Assembly: GCF_039543205.1 (NCBI RefSeq)
Contig: NZ_BAABJH010000005.1
Location: 1 to 64,000 of the forward strand
Direction of reading: 5' to 3'
DNA length: 64,000 bases
Source: Flaviramulus_B aquimarinus
GTDB lineage: Bacteria > Bacteroidota > Bacteroidia > Flavobacteriales > Flavobacteriaceae
Shown here: piece after piece, positions 49,886 to 58,203 of the stretch
Numbering within the stretch: the stretch's first letter is position 1
Layout: every line of letters starts with the position of its first letter
Notes under the pieces: model-generated
Database searches by the model: none
What the model saw: only the letters and a program-made list of their open reading frames with translations
What the model was told of the DNA's origin: nothing
Made by a program: the position numbers and the translations under genes

Positions 49886-50962
49886 ATGTTAGAGAAATTA
49901 CAAATAGTAAAACAGCGTTTTGATGAGGTTAGCGATTTAATTATCCAACCCGATATTATTACCGATCAAAAGCGTTATGTTGCCCTAAATAGAGAATATA
50001 AGGACTTGCGAATTCTTATGGATAAGCGAGAAATATATATAGAATTGACCAATAATTTAGCTGAAGCTGAAGAGATAATTGCAGATGGTAGTGATGCCGA
50101 AATGGTCGAAATGGCTAAAATGCAATATGATGAGGCTAAAGAAGGTATTCCTGCCTTAGAAGAAGAAATAAAAGTCCTTTTAATTCCTAAAGACCCTGAA
50201 GATTCTAAAAATGCCGTAGTGGAATTACGTGCAGGAACAGGTGGTGATGAGGCTAGTATTTTTGCTGGCGATTTGTTTAGAATGTATACCAAATACTGTG
50301 AAGGTAAAGGTTGGCGAGTTGATACCGTTGATTTCAGCGAAGGGACTAATGGTGGATTTAAAGAAATTCAGTTTGAAGTTTCAGGAGAAGATGTTTATGG
50401 AACTTTAAAATTTGAAGCTGGCGTGCATCGTGTACAACGTGTGCCACAAACAGAAACACAAGGCCGTGTACATACCAGTGCAGCTACAGTTATGGTGTTC
50501 CCAGAAGCTGAGGAGTTTGATGTGGAAATTAACCCGAAAGATGTCCGTATTGATTTTTTCTGTTCTTCAGGACCAGGTGGGCAATCTGTAAACACAACAT
50601 ACTCTGCTGTGCGTTTGACACACGTTCCAACAGGATTGGTAGCACAATGTCAAGATCAAAAGTCGCAACATAAAAATAAAGAAAAAGCGTTTAAAGTATT
50701 ACGATCTAGATTATATGATTTAGAATTGGCTAAAAAGATGGAAGAAGATGCAGCCCTGCGTGGTACCATGGTAACAAGCGGAGATAGGAGTGCTAAAATC
50801 AGGACCTATAACTATCCGCAAGGGCGTGTAACGGATCATAGAATAGGATTGACACTTTACGATTTATCAAACATTGTAAATGGCGATATCCAAAAAATTA
50901 TAGATGAATTACAATTGGCTGAAAACACCGAAAAGTTAAAGGCTAGTAACGATGTGATTTAA
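49886..50962 (+). CDS. prfA: Peptide chain release factor 1
   Basis: This 358-residue factor recognises UAA/UAG stop codons. The tripeptide anticodon PQT is at 187-189 (HRVQRVPQTE; PxT identifies RF1) and the catalytic GGQ is at 231-233 (SSGPGGQSVNTT), with the QDQKSQHKNK loop following. The length is normal. A TATTTTTG box at 49857-49864 is a likely -7 element ~20 bases before the start. It is followed by pyrF after 136 bases. Confidence 0.97.
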   Translation: MLEKLQIVKQRFDEVSDLIIQPDIITDQKRYVALNREYKDLRILMDKREIYIELTNNLAEAEEIIADGSDAEMVEMAKMQYDEAKEGIPALEEEIKVLLIPKDPEDSKNAVVELRAGTGGDEASIFAGDLFRMYTKYCEGKGWRVDTVDFSEGTNGGFKEIQFEVSGEDVYGTLKFEAGVHRVQRVPQTETQGRVHTSAATVMVFPEAEEFDVEINPKDVRIDFFCSSGPGGQSVNTTYSAVRLTHVPTGLVAQCQDQKSQHKNKEKAFKVLRSRLYDLELAKKMEEDAALRGTMVTSGDRSAKIRTYNYPQGRVTDHRIGLTLYDLSNIVNGDIQKIIDELQLAENTEKLKASNDVI

Positions 50963-51073
50963 CAAAAAAATTTTTTGATTCTTTCAAAAAAGAAAGTCAC
51001 ATAACTTAAGGTTTGTAATGTAAATTTACTAGAAGGTAATAATTAAAAATATAAGAGTAATCAAATAACAGTT

Positions 51074-51097
51074 TCCTCCTTTGGAGGATTAAGGAGG
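51074..51097 (+). promoter_or_regulatory. Leader hairpin with strong Shine-Dalgarno before pyrF
   Basis: TCCTCC (51074-51079) and GGAGGA (51083-51088) form a 6-bp stem with a TTT loop. It is followed by AAGGAGG (51091-51097), one base before the ATG at 51099. CCTCC could pair with either GGAGG, so the element could mask the second one. SD sequences are rare in this phylum. A one-base spacing is too short for normal SD use, so a role as a repeat or regulatory fold is more likely. Similar CCTCC...GGAGG units recur in Bacteroidota intergenic DNA, from memory. Confidence 0.5.
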
Positions 51098-51098
51098 C

Positions 51099-51914
51099 AT
51101 GACAACAAACCAACTCGTTCAGCAAATCAAGCAAAAAAAATCCTTTCTATGTATAGGGTTAGATGTCGATTTAAATAAGATTCCACAACATCTTTTAAAA
51201 GAAGAAGATCCCATATTCGCTTTCAATAAAGCTATAATCGATGCCACACATCATCTTTGTGTGGCTTACAAACCCAATACGGCGTTTTATGAAGCTTATG
51301 GTATAAAGGGGTGGAAAGCCTTAGGAAAAACTATTACATATTTAAACGAAAAACATCCAGAAATTTTTACAATTGCTGATGCTAAACGTGGAGATATTGG
51401 TAACACAAGTACGATGTATGCTAAAGCCTTTTTTGAAGATTTAGCATTTGATTCTGTTACAGTTGCTCCTTATATGGGAAAGGACTCCGTTGAGCCGTTT
51501 TTAGCTTTTAAAGATAAGCATACCATCATGTTGGCTTTAACATCTAATCAAGGCGCTTTTGATTTTCAAACAAAAACAGTAGAAGGCAGGGAGCTTTATA
51601 AACAAGTGTTAGAGACATCCAAGTCTTGGAAAAACTCTAAAAACCTAATGTATGTTGTTGGTGCTACAAAAGCAGAGTATTTAGCAGATATCAGAGCCAT
51701 TATTCCAGATGGTTTTTTATTAGTGCCTGGCGTTGGGGCTCAAGGTGGAAACTTGCAAGATGTTTGTAAATATGGAATGACTGATGCTGTTGGTTTACTT
51801 ATTAATTCTTCAAGAGGGATTATTTATGCTTCAAAAAACACTGATTTCGCAGAAGCTGCAGCTAAAAAATCTGAAGCGCTTCAAAAAGAGATGGAATTGA
51901 TTTTAAATCAATAA
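51099..51914 (+). CDS. pyrF: Orotidine 5'-phosphate decarboxylase
   Basis: This 271-residue long-type enzyme makes UMP from OMP. Signatures: LCIGLDVDLNKIPQHLL, ADAKRGDIGNTSTMYAKAFF with the catalytic D-K-x-x-D-I array, TVAPYMGKDSVEPF, and LLVPGVGAQGG. It starts at 51099, directly after the hairpin/SD element. The gap to the next gene is short (38 bases), and the two may be co-transcribed. Confidence 0.96.
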   Translation: MTTNQLVQQIKQKKSFLCIGLDVDLNKIPQHLLKEEDPIFAFNKAIIDATHHLCVAYKPNTAFYEAYGIKGWKALGKTITYLNEKHPEIFTIADAKRGDIGNTSTMYAKAFFEDLAFDSVTVAPYMGKDSVEPFLAFKDKHTIMLALTSNQGAFDFQTKTVEGRELYKQVLETSKSWKNSKNLMYVVGATKAEYLADIRAIIPDGFLLVPGVGAQGGNLQDVCKYGMTDAVGLLINSSRGIIYASKNTDFAEAAAKKSEALQKEMELILNQ

Positions 51915-51952
51915 TGTCATTATAAGGAGACATAACGTGGCAATCATACAAA

Positions 51953-52765
51953 ATGAAACTCCAAGACCAACTCCATAGAGAAATCCATTTAAAAGAAATT
52001 CCTAAACGAATAGTTTCCTTAGTCCCCAGTCAAACCGAATTACTTTGCGATTTGGGTTTACAGGATGCTATAGTTGGCGTTACAAAATTTTGTGTGCATC
52101 CGCATTATATTAAAACAGATGCTTCTATTGTTGGTGGTACAAAGCAAATTCATTTGGATAAAATTAAAGCTTTAAACCCAGACATTATTCTTTGTAATAA
52201 AGAAGAAAACACGAAGGAGATTGTTGAGGCATGTAAAGCAATTAGCGAAGTTCATGTATCAGATGTTTTTACTCTTAAAGATAGTTTGGAACTCATTAAA
52301 CAATATGGCGCGATTTTTAAAAAAGAAAATAAAGCTACAATTATTATAAATGAGATTAAAAGTGAATTGAAAGCTTTTAAAGTATTTATTAAAGAAAAGT
52401 CTAGTTTAAATGTTGTTTATTTTATTTGGAAAAACCCTTGGATGGTAGCTGGAAATCATACGTTTATCAATTATTTGTTACAGCTTAATAAGTTTAAAAA
52501 CGTGTATGGTAATAAAAGACGCTATCCTGAAATAAAACTTTCAAAATTAAGGGCTGATAAAAAAACGGAAGTTGTTTTGTTGTCGTCAGAACCTTTTCCG
52601 TTTAAAAAAATGCATAAAAAAGAATTACAAGAATTTTATCCAAACGCAATAATTATATTGGTTGATGGAGAACTATTTTCTTGGTACGGTTCAAGACTTA
52701 CAAAAGCGTTTAAATACTTTAAATCGCTGCATTTAAATCTTCAGAAGAATAATCAACCTTTGTAG
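51953..52765 (+). CDS. BtuF/FhuD-type substrate-binding protein without signal peptide
   Basis: This 270-residue protein has the helical-backbone metal-receptor fold: PKRIVSLVPSQTELLCDLG at the start, VGVTKFCVHPHY, LNPDIILCNKEEN and a WYGSRLTKAF tail. This matches periplasmic B12- or haem-type binding proteins. However, the N-terminus (MKLQDQLHREIHLKEIP) is charged and has no hydrophobic signal or lipobox, so it should be cytoplasmic. No permease or ATPase gene is adjacent. B12-dependent NrdJ and IcmF elsewhere in the window make a corrinoid link plausible but unproven. Its 3' end overlaps a small antisense frame (52719-52868). Confidence 0.82.
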   Translation: MKLQDQLHREIHLKEIPKRIVSLVPSQTELLCDLGLQDAIVGVTKFCVHPHYIKTDASIVGGTKQIHLDKIKALNPDIILCNKEENTKEIVEACKAISEVHVSDVFTLKDSLELIKQYGAIFKKENKATIIINEIKSELKAFKVFIKEKSSLNVVYFIWKNPWMVAGNHTFINYLLQLNKFKNVYGNKRRYPEIKLSKLRADKKTEVVLLSSEPFPFKKMHKKELQEFYPNAIIILVDGELFSWYGSRLTKAFKYFKSLHLNLQKNNQPL

Positions 52766-52868
52766 TATCATCTACAAAGTTTGCAATTCTAGTTTCTAAT
52801 TCCTTTAAACTAATTAATTTACTTAGGTTGGGTTTAATTCTGCCAACTCTACAAAAATGTGGGCTCAT
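52719..52868 (-). CDS. Candidate 49-residue ORF, uncertain
   Basis: From ATG at 52868 to TAA at 52719 the frame reads MSPHFCRVGRIKPNLSKLIS, then LKELETRIANFVDDTTKVDY and SSEDLNAAI. The same frame stays open for 17 more codons upstream (to 52919) with no earlier ATG. Composition looks protein-like, but the last 47 bases overlap the BtuF-like gene on the other strand and no family is recognised. It may be a decayed gene, a small real protein, or chance. Confidence 0.3.
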   Translation of the reverse strand: MSPHFCRVGRIKPNLSKLISLKELETRIANFVDDTTKVDYSSEDLNAAI

Positions 52869-52945
52869 AACGTGCTTCTTTATATATAAAGTACGTATAA
52901 TCGCCTCATTTAGATGTTGTTAAAACGTTAAAGAATTATTAAAAA

Positions 52946-53143
52946 TTATACAGCAGATTGATATTGCTCTCTGGAAAGGTATTTTAAACGGTTAAGCTTG
53001 TTAAGCAGTTTTATGGCTTTGTATTCTGAAATATCACTTAAAGCAGAATCAGTTTGACGAAAATTATAAGCTTGCTCAACAAGGGTTTTGTAACGCTTGT
53101 TCAGTTGGTCTTGATGGGTTTTTATTTCGTCAGATCTATTCAT
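52946..53143 (-). CDS. Small helical protein, 65 residues
   Basis: This protein starts MNRSDEIKTHQDQLNKRYK and ends YLSREQYQSAV. It is entirely helical and charged, with two likely coiled-coil helices. No family is recognised. It sits alone on the minus strand between the BtuF-like gene and the DUF1579-like gene. Its conserved-looking alternation (KAIKLLNKLNRLKYLS) supports a true gene. Confidence 0.6.
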   Translation of the reverse strand: MNRSDEIKTHQDQLNKRYKTLVEQAYNFRQTDSALSDISEYKAIKLLNKLNRLKYLSREQYQSAV

Positions 53144-53313
53144 TTAATGTTTGATTAACAAGTACTTAAATATACATTTTTTTATTGATAAGCAAAAAAA
53201 AATACTGTGACTTTTTTTGTTATAAAATTCCGTAATGATAATCTTATGTTAATTGCTTTATTATTTTTATAAAGATTCAATAATTTTAAGAACCACAATA
53301 AAATTTTAGTCCA

Positions 53314-53820
53314 ATGAAATTCTTTTTTAAAGTCATGATGGTTACGGTAATTTCCATTTCTGTAAATGCACAAGAAACCAATTGTAATTGCTGTACCGAA
53401 AAGCATAGCGAGTTTGATTTTTGGATAGGAACATGGACCGTTACCAACCCAGACGGAAGTTTGGCTGGTAATAATGTTATCGAAAAAATTCAGGATAATT
53501 GTCTTTTACGTGAAAACTGGACAAGTGCAAAAGGAACGTATACAGGTACTAGTACTAATTTTTATAATAATAACACCAAACAATGGGAACAAATTTGGAT
53601 AGATAATCAAGGTGGAAGCTTGCATTTAAAAGGGCATAGAAAAGGAAATAAAATGATTTTAAAAACAAGTGTTGCAAACAATAAAGACGGTTTGCCGTTT
53701 TATCACCAAATAACTTGGAGTTTAAATGATGATGGTTCTGTGCGTCAATATTGGGAAACGATTACAAATAACAAAGATGTTAGCGTTGCTTTCGATGGAT
53801 TGTATAAAAAAACCGAATGA
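53314..53820 (+). CDS. Secreted DUF1579-like protein
   Basis: This 168-residue exported protein has signal MKFFFKVMMVTVISISVNAQ. The mature part carries HSEFDFWIGTWTVTNPDG, the hallmark of DUF1579-type lipocalin-like proteins, then LLRENWTSAKGTYTGTST, LHLKGHRKGNKM and VAFDGLYKKTE. A CNCC cluster lies near the mature N-terminus (ETNCNCCTEKH). It probably binds a small ligand in the periplasm; none is known. The stop codon lies inside the terminator stem. Confidence 0.8.
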   Translation: MKFFFKVMMVTVISISVNAQETNCNCCTEKHSEFDFWIGTWTVTNPDGSLAGNNVIEKIQDNCLLRENWTSAKGTYTGTSTNFYNNNTKQWEQIWIDNQGGSLHLKGHRKGNKMILKTSVANNKDGLPFYHQITWSLNDDGSVRQYWETITNNKDVSVAFDGLYKKTE

Positions 53821-53836
53821 ATAACCATTCGGTTTT
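53809..53836 (+). terminator. Terminator overlapping the DUF1579-like stop codon
   Basis: AAAACCGAATG (53809-53819) pairs with CATTCGGTTTT (53826-53836) with a 6-base loop. The TGA stop (53818-53820) is in the stem and loop. A/T-rich flanks suit bidirectional use with the converging DUF4197 gene. Confidence 0.82.
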
Positions 53837-53858
53837 AAAAATTTCAGAGGCGCTATAT

Positions 53859-54566
53859 CTAGTCCTGTAGAGCAAAAACTTTCCTTAACAAATCTGTAGT
53901 TCTTGATGATAGTTTTGTACGTATTTCATTTTCTTCCACAGCAATCATAGTATAAACACCTTTTAAAGCTTCACCGGTTACATAATCTGTTAAATCTGGA
54001 TTTACATTGTTTGTAAAAGGAATGCTGTTGTATTTATTTATTAAGTTGTTCCAGATATCATCAGCACCTACTTTGCTAAATGAGTTTTTAATAACTGGAT
54101 TAAACTTAGCATAAAGTGCAGTTTGTGTTTTAGAAGTTAAATACTGTGTTGCAGCGTCATTATTACCAATTAAAATATTTTTAGCATCGGCAAACGTAAT
54201 GCCTTTAACAGCATCAATAAATATTGGAGTTGCTTCCTTTACAGCATCTTCAGCAGCTCTATTTAATACTTTCAAACCTTCATCAGCTAATTTGTTTAAG
54301 CCAATATCCCTTAAAGCTTTGTCTACTTTACGTAATTCTTCAGGTAATAAAATCTTAACCAGTTCATTTTTAAAAAAGCCATCGGTTTGTGTGAGTTTGG
54401 TTACTTGTTTATCTATGCCAAAATCTAAGGCTTGTCTTAGACCAGAGGCAATTTCTGCATTTCCAAGAACACCACCGCTTTGTGGTAATTGATTAACAAC
54501 TTGCTGCAATTCTGCACAGGCCGTTAAATTAAATATCAAGAGAATAGCTAAAAATTTACGTATCAT
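53859..54566 (-). CDS. DUF4197 family lipoprotein
   Basis: This 235-residue protein has a lipoprotein signal (MIRKFLAILLIFNLTACAEL, lipid Cys17). The mature DUF4197 domain contains SGLRQALDFGIDKQV, GFFKNELVKILLPEELRKV, FADAKNILIGNNDAAT and YVTGEALKGVYTMIAVEE, typical of the family. The function is unknown; it is probably periplasmic and lipid-anchored. It is monocistronic. Confidence 0.92.
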   Translation of the reverse strand: MIRKFLAILLIFNLTACAELQQVVNQLPQSGGVLGNAEIASGLRQALDFGIDKQVTKLTQTDGFFKNELVKILLPEELRKVDKALRDIGLNKLADEGLKVLNRAAEDAVKEATPIFIDAVKGITFADAKNILIGNNDAATQYLTSKTQTALYAKFNPVIKNSFSKVGADDIWNNLINKYNSIPFTNNVNPDLTDYVTGEALKGVYTMIAVEENEIRTKLSSRTTDLLRKVFALQD

Positions 54567-54739
54567 AGTTTTGGGTTTGATGTTTTGGGCAAAGATATAT
54601 TTTACTCTTAAATCCTATCAAGTTTTATGTTTAATAATTACAATTACTTTTGCTTTATTTGAAGATTAAAGCCTTTTTTTCTTTAAAATACTATTTTAGC
54701 ATAATAATTGTTATGGAATTAATGTAAATTGAAATTACT

Positions 54740-55870
54740 ATGAAAATTAATAAAATCCATTTCTGTTTATTATGTTTTTTGTGTCCGATGTTTTTTTTCG
54801 GACAGATAAAAGTTTCAGAACATATACAACCTTCAGCAATTGCAAAGCAAAATGATAATGCACTTTATTTTGTGGATTTTTGGGCTACCTGGTGTAAACC
54901 ATGTATTCATGTATCAAAATATTTAGAGTCGCTTCAGAAACAATATTCTAATAATTTTTATGTACTCTCTTTAACTAAGGAAAATCCAGATTTAGTAAAA
55001 CGTTTTGTCTTAAAACATAAAACGGATTTAGCTATAGCCATAGATTATGATGGTGAAACTTTTAAAAACAATAGTATTAGAAGTTTGCCACATGGTGTTT
55101 TATATAATGCTGATGGGGAAAAGCTTTGGGAGGGGCATCCCGCTGATTTTAAAGGTCATCAAATAGTAGGGTTTTTAAATAGAAATAAGAAGCAGGTTTC
55201 AGTAAATAAGATGTTTAAAGTACAAGCTTACGAGAAATCTGTTGTTGTAAAAGATGTTGGTCTAAAAAAAGATTTTGAAATTATTAAATTAAACGCAAAA
55301 GAAAATACGGGTTCATTACAAGTTGTTAAACACCTATCTTATTTAGACTTAAAAGGAAGCTTACAAGATATATTAGCATATACAATGGATAGCTTTAAAA
55401 ACCAGGTAAACCTTTCTGAAGAGTTAAATAAAAGATATCAAATGCGATTTAAGTTTGGTAGTGATGCTTATTCCAATAAAACCGAAACCATTCTAAAAGC
55501 ATTACGATTGAAAGGAAAGAGCACTGAGGTGCATGGAGAAGCTTTAGTTTTTGATATTAAAACATCTACTTTTTGGGATACAGAACAAATTGATTGGGGA
55601 AAAGACACACAGCATTTTTTAATTGGCGATTCAGAAATACAAGCTGATAATGTAACACTAAATCAAATAACCTATCAGTTGGCTAACCTATTAAAAACAC
55701 CTATAGTTTTAGTAAATAATGATATTGATGAGCATATACATGACTGGAATGTACACTATAAGTATTTTGATTTAATGGTATCTAGTTTGAGTGATAATTA
55801 TGGCATTCAAGTAGAAAAGAAAATGGTGAATTATCCACAATATATTATAACAAAAAAGGCACCTTTTTAA
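54740..55870 (+). CDS. TlpA-like thioredoxin protein with C-terminal DUF3738-like domain
   Basis: This 376-residue exported protein has signal MKINKIHFCLLCFLCPMFFFGQ. The thioredoxin domain (residues ~25-150) carries the active-site motif DFWATWCKPC, and RSLPHGVLYNADGEKLWEG follows. The last ~200 residues form a second domain (VTLNQITYQLANLLKTPIVL, then HYKYFDLMVSSLSDNYGIQVEKK) resembling DUF3738. It is probably a periplasmic redox protein with a binding domain. The stop codon lies in the loop of a terminator hairpin. Confidence 0.85.
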   Translation: MKINKIHFCLLCFLCPMFFFGQIKVSEHIQPSAIAKQNDNALYFVDFWATWCKPCIHVSKYLESLQKQYSNNFYVLSLTKENPDLVKRFVLKHKTDLAIAIDYDGETFKNNSIRSLPHGVLYNADGEKLWEGHPADFKGHQIVGFLNRNKKQVSVNKMFKVQAYEKSVVVKDVGLKKDFEIIKLNAKENTGSLQVVKHLSYLDLKGSLQDILAYTMDSFKNQVNLSEELNKRYQMRFKFGSDAYSNKTETILKALRLKGKSTEVHGEALVFDIKTSTFWDTEQIDWGKDTQHFLIGDSEIQADNVTLNQITYQLANLLKTPIVLVNNDIDEHIHDWNVHYKYFDLMVSSLSDNYGIQVEKKMVNYPQYIITKKAPF

Positions 55871-55881
55871 AGATGCCTTTT
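55853..55881 (+). terminator. Terminator overlapping the TlpA-like stop codon
   Basis: AAAAGGCA (55854-55861) pairs with TGCCTTTT (55874-55881). The inner CTTT/AAAG can extend it. The TAA stop is in the loop region. It ends in T4 and faces the convergent ompA-type gene. Confidence 0.7.
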
Positions 55882-55932
55882 CACTATCAAACTATAACTG
55901 ATCCCTCTATATAGTTTTTCGATTTGGAACGT

Positions 55933-57027
55933 TTATTGTAAAACTCTAAATTCAGTTCTTCTGTTTCTTTGGTGTTCAGCTTCAGAACACTCAATATCAT
56001 TAGAGCAACGGTTTACTAACCTAGATTCACCATATCCTTTAGCAGACAAACGACTTCTTGAAATACCTTTAGAAACCAAATAATTTACAACAGAATTGGC
56101 ACGTTGTTGCGATAAGGCCATGTTGAAATCATCATTACCTCTAGCATCAGTATGTGACATTAATTCAATGCTTACAGGCTTGCTGCTTAATAAAGGCAAT
56201 AAAGTTTCGTCAATTGTTTTCTTAGAAGCAGGTGTAATACGAGCACTTCCTAATTCATAAAATATTGGTAAAACATTAGCATTTAATAATCCACAATCAA
56301 CTTCTTCCCAAGTTGTAATACCTCCTTTTTTAGCCAAAACAGTTCTGGTTACTGTTTGCGATTTTGAAGGCACAGTTACACTTCTTGTTGTTGCAGGAGT
56401 CGCAACTACTTGACGTTTTATAGTGCTATATTGTGCAGGAATTTCGATTTCATCCATTCGTGCAGGTGTTTTTATAACACGTTTATTGTAAGATGTCCCT
56501 ACCTCTTGAACAGGTATATTGTTAACTGTAGCATCTTTTGCTAAAGTTGTAAAGCTTACATCTCTAAATTGAGCTGGGTATCCAACAAAGCATGCTACCA
56601 TACAATCTTCCTTGTTAGGAGAGTCACAAGTAGTTTCTTTGTACTCCCATCCAGAAGTTTCAGGGTAAACTTCAAAAGTTCTAGAATTAGAACCAAAAGT
56701 AGCAGGATTGATGTTTAAATCATTTCTCCCTTCTTTTTTAATGTATGACACTTCAACAGTCTCATATACCGCAGGAACATAAACATACTTTTTTGAGGCT
56801 TCTTTAACCAGTACACGATCTTCAACGGTTTTGTATGTAGCTGGAACAACTTCTAATTTAGTATAAGAAGGATATACTTCAATAGTTTCTTCAACGTCTT
56901 TAAATTCGTCTTTTGTTATACATTTCACATAACATTTGCCTGGTTCTGGGTTAGAGGGTAGGTTTTGAGCTTGGGTAAAACTAATGCCAAATAAAAAAGT
57001 AAGGCATAAAAATAAATTTGTTTTCAT
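55933..57027 (-). CDS. OmpA family outer membrane protein with N-terminal beta repeats
   Basis: This 364-residue protein has signal MKTNLFLCLTFLFGISFTQAQ. The N-terminal ~250 residues contain about five repeats of a [V/Y/T]-P-A-x-[Y/F]-x-T-[V/I] unit (VPATYKTVEDRVLVKEA, VPAVYETVEVSYIKKEG, YPAQFRDVSFTTLAKDA, IPAQYSTIKRQVVATPA). The C-terminal ~100 residues form an OmpA peptidoglycan-binding domain (ELMSHTDARGNDDFNMALSQ, YLVSKGISRSRLSAKGYGES, HQRNRRTEFRVL). It probably tethers the outer membrane to the cell wall. Four cysteines in the middle and C-terminal parts may form disulfides. Confidence 0.92.
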   Translation of the reverse strand: MKTNLFLCLTFLFGISFTQAQNLPSNPEPGKCYVKCITKDEFKDVEETIEVYPSYTKLEVVPATYKTVEDRVLVKEASKKYVYVPAVYETVEVSYIKKEGRNDLNINPATFGSNSRTFEVYPETSGWEYKETTCDSPNKEDCMVACFVGYPAQFRDVSFTTLAKDATVNNIPVQEVGTSYNKRVIKTPARMDEIEIPAQYSTIKRQVVATPATTRSVTVPSKSQTVTRTVLAKKGGITTWEEVDCGLLNANVLPIFYELGSARITPASKKTIDETLLPLLSSKPVSIELMSHTDARGNDDFNMALSQQRANSVVNYLVSKGISRSRLSAKGYGESRLVNRCSNDIECSEAEHQRNRRTEFRVLQ

Positions 57028-57202
57028 AAAATTAAAATTTAGTTAATGGTTATATTTTTTCCACTGTTTTTATGACACGAGGAAAAAAATAAAGTCACTT
57101 TTAAATTTAAGAGAACACAAAAAAACGAGCAGCTAAAAAAGTCATAAAGCCTATAAAACTTAATGAATCGGAATCTGAAATGTTTTTAATATTTATGAAA
57201 TA

Positions 57203-58057
57203 TTAGGAGAAAATAACGGTCTTATTATTGTAAACCATAACCTTTCTGTTGGCATGTAATTTAACAGCATTAGCAAGAACAATTTTTTCCAAATCACGTC
57301 CTTTGGCAATTAAATCTTGAATGGAGTGCGTATGTGTTACACGAGCAACATCTTGTTCAATAATTGGCCCAGCATCTAACGCTTCGGTAACATAATGACT
57401 TGTAGCACCAATGATTTTTACACCACGTTTATAAGCAGAATGATATGGTTTTGCGCCAACAAAAGCTGGTAAAAAAGAATGATGGATATTAATAATCTTA
57501 TTCGTGTATTTATCAATTAATTTCCCAGAAACAATTTGCATGTAGCGCGCTAAAACAATAAAATCAATTTGGTGTTTTTCTAAAAGCTCCAATTGTTTGT
57601 TTTCGGCCTCTTCTTTAGTGTTTTTTGTAACAGGGATATGATAAAAAGGAATTTTAAAATTATCAGCAATAGATTTTAAATCAAGATGATTACTAATTAT
57701 AAAAGGGATTTCTAAGTTTAACTCGCCAGAATTATAGCGTCCTAATAAATCATATAAACAATGGTCGTATTTAGAAATAAATAACGCCATTTTGGGCTTT
57801 TTCTCTGAGGAATAAATACGCCATTTCATTTCAAACTTATCAGCCAAATCACTTTTAAAAGTAATTTTAAAGGTTTCGGTAGAAAAAGACTCAGATGCAA
57901 ACTCACTTTCTAAACGCATAAAAAAGATATTCTGTTCCCTGTCAACATGCTGGTCTATATAAACGATGTTACCGCCTCTTTTAGCAATAAAATTAGTGAC
58001 AGACGCTATGATTTTTGAACGGTCTTTACAGTGTATTAGAATGGTGATTTTATTCAT
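57203..58057 (-). CDS. purU: Formyltetrahydrofolate deformylase
   Basis: This 284-residue enzyme hydrolyses 10-formyl-THF to formate and THF. It has an N-terminal ACT domain (KITILIHCKDRSKIIASVTNFI, then GGNIVYIDQHVDRE) and a formyltransferase domain with catalytic Asn/His/Asp in IINIHHSFLPAF and ATSHYVTEALDAGPII. The length is normal. It is a single minus-strand gene opposite icmF, and it would complement Fmt in one-carbon balance. Confidence 0.95.
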   Translation of the reverse strand: MNKITILIHCKDRSKIIASVTNFIAKRGGNIVYIDQHVDREQNIFFMRLESEFASESFSTETFKITFKSDLADKFEMKWRIYSSEKKPKMALFISKYDHCLYDLLGRYNSGELNLEIPFIISNHLDLKSIADNFKIPFYHIPVTKNTKEEAENKQLELLEKHQIDFIVLARYMQIVSGKLIDKYTNKIINIHHSFLPAFVGAKPYHSAYKRGVKIIGATSHYVTEALDAGPIIEQDVARVTHTHSIQDLIAKGRDLEKIVLANAVKLHANRKVMVYNNKTVIFS

Positions 58058-58203
58058 GAAATCCTCGATATTAAGATGCTAAAATTAGTTTAAAAATGGC
58101 ATAACATGGAATATGTAATATAATTTTAGATAATTTAACGTAAACCCTTTATTTTTTTGAATATTTCGTAAATTGCAGTACTAAAATTCAAGAATCTTTA
58201 CGA

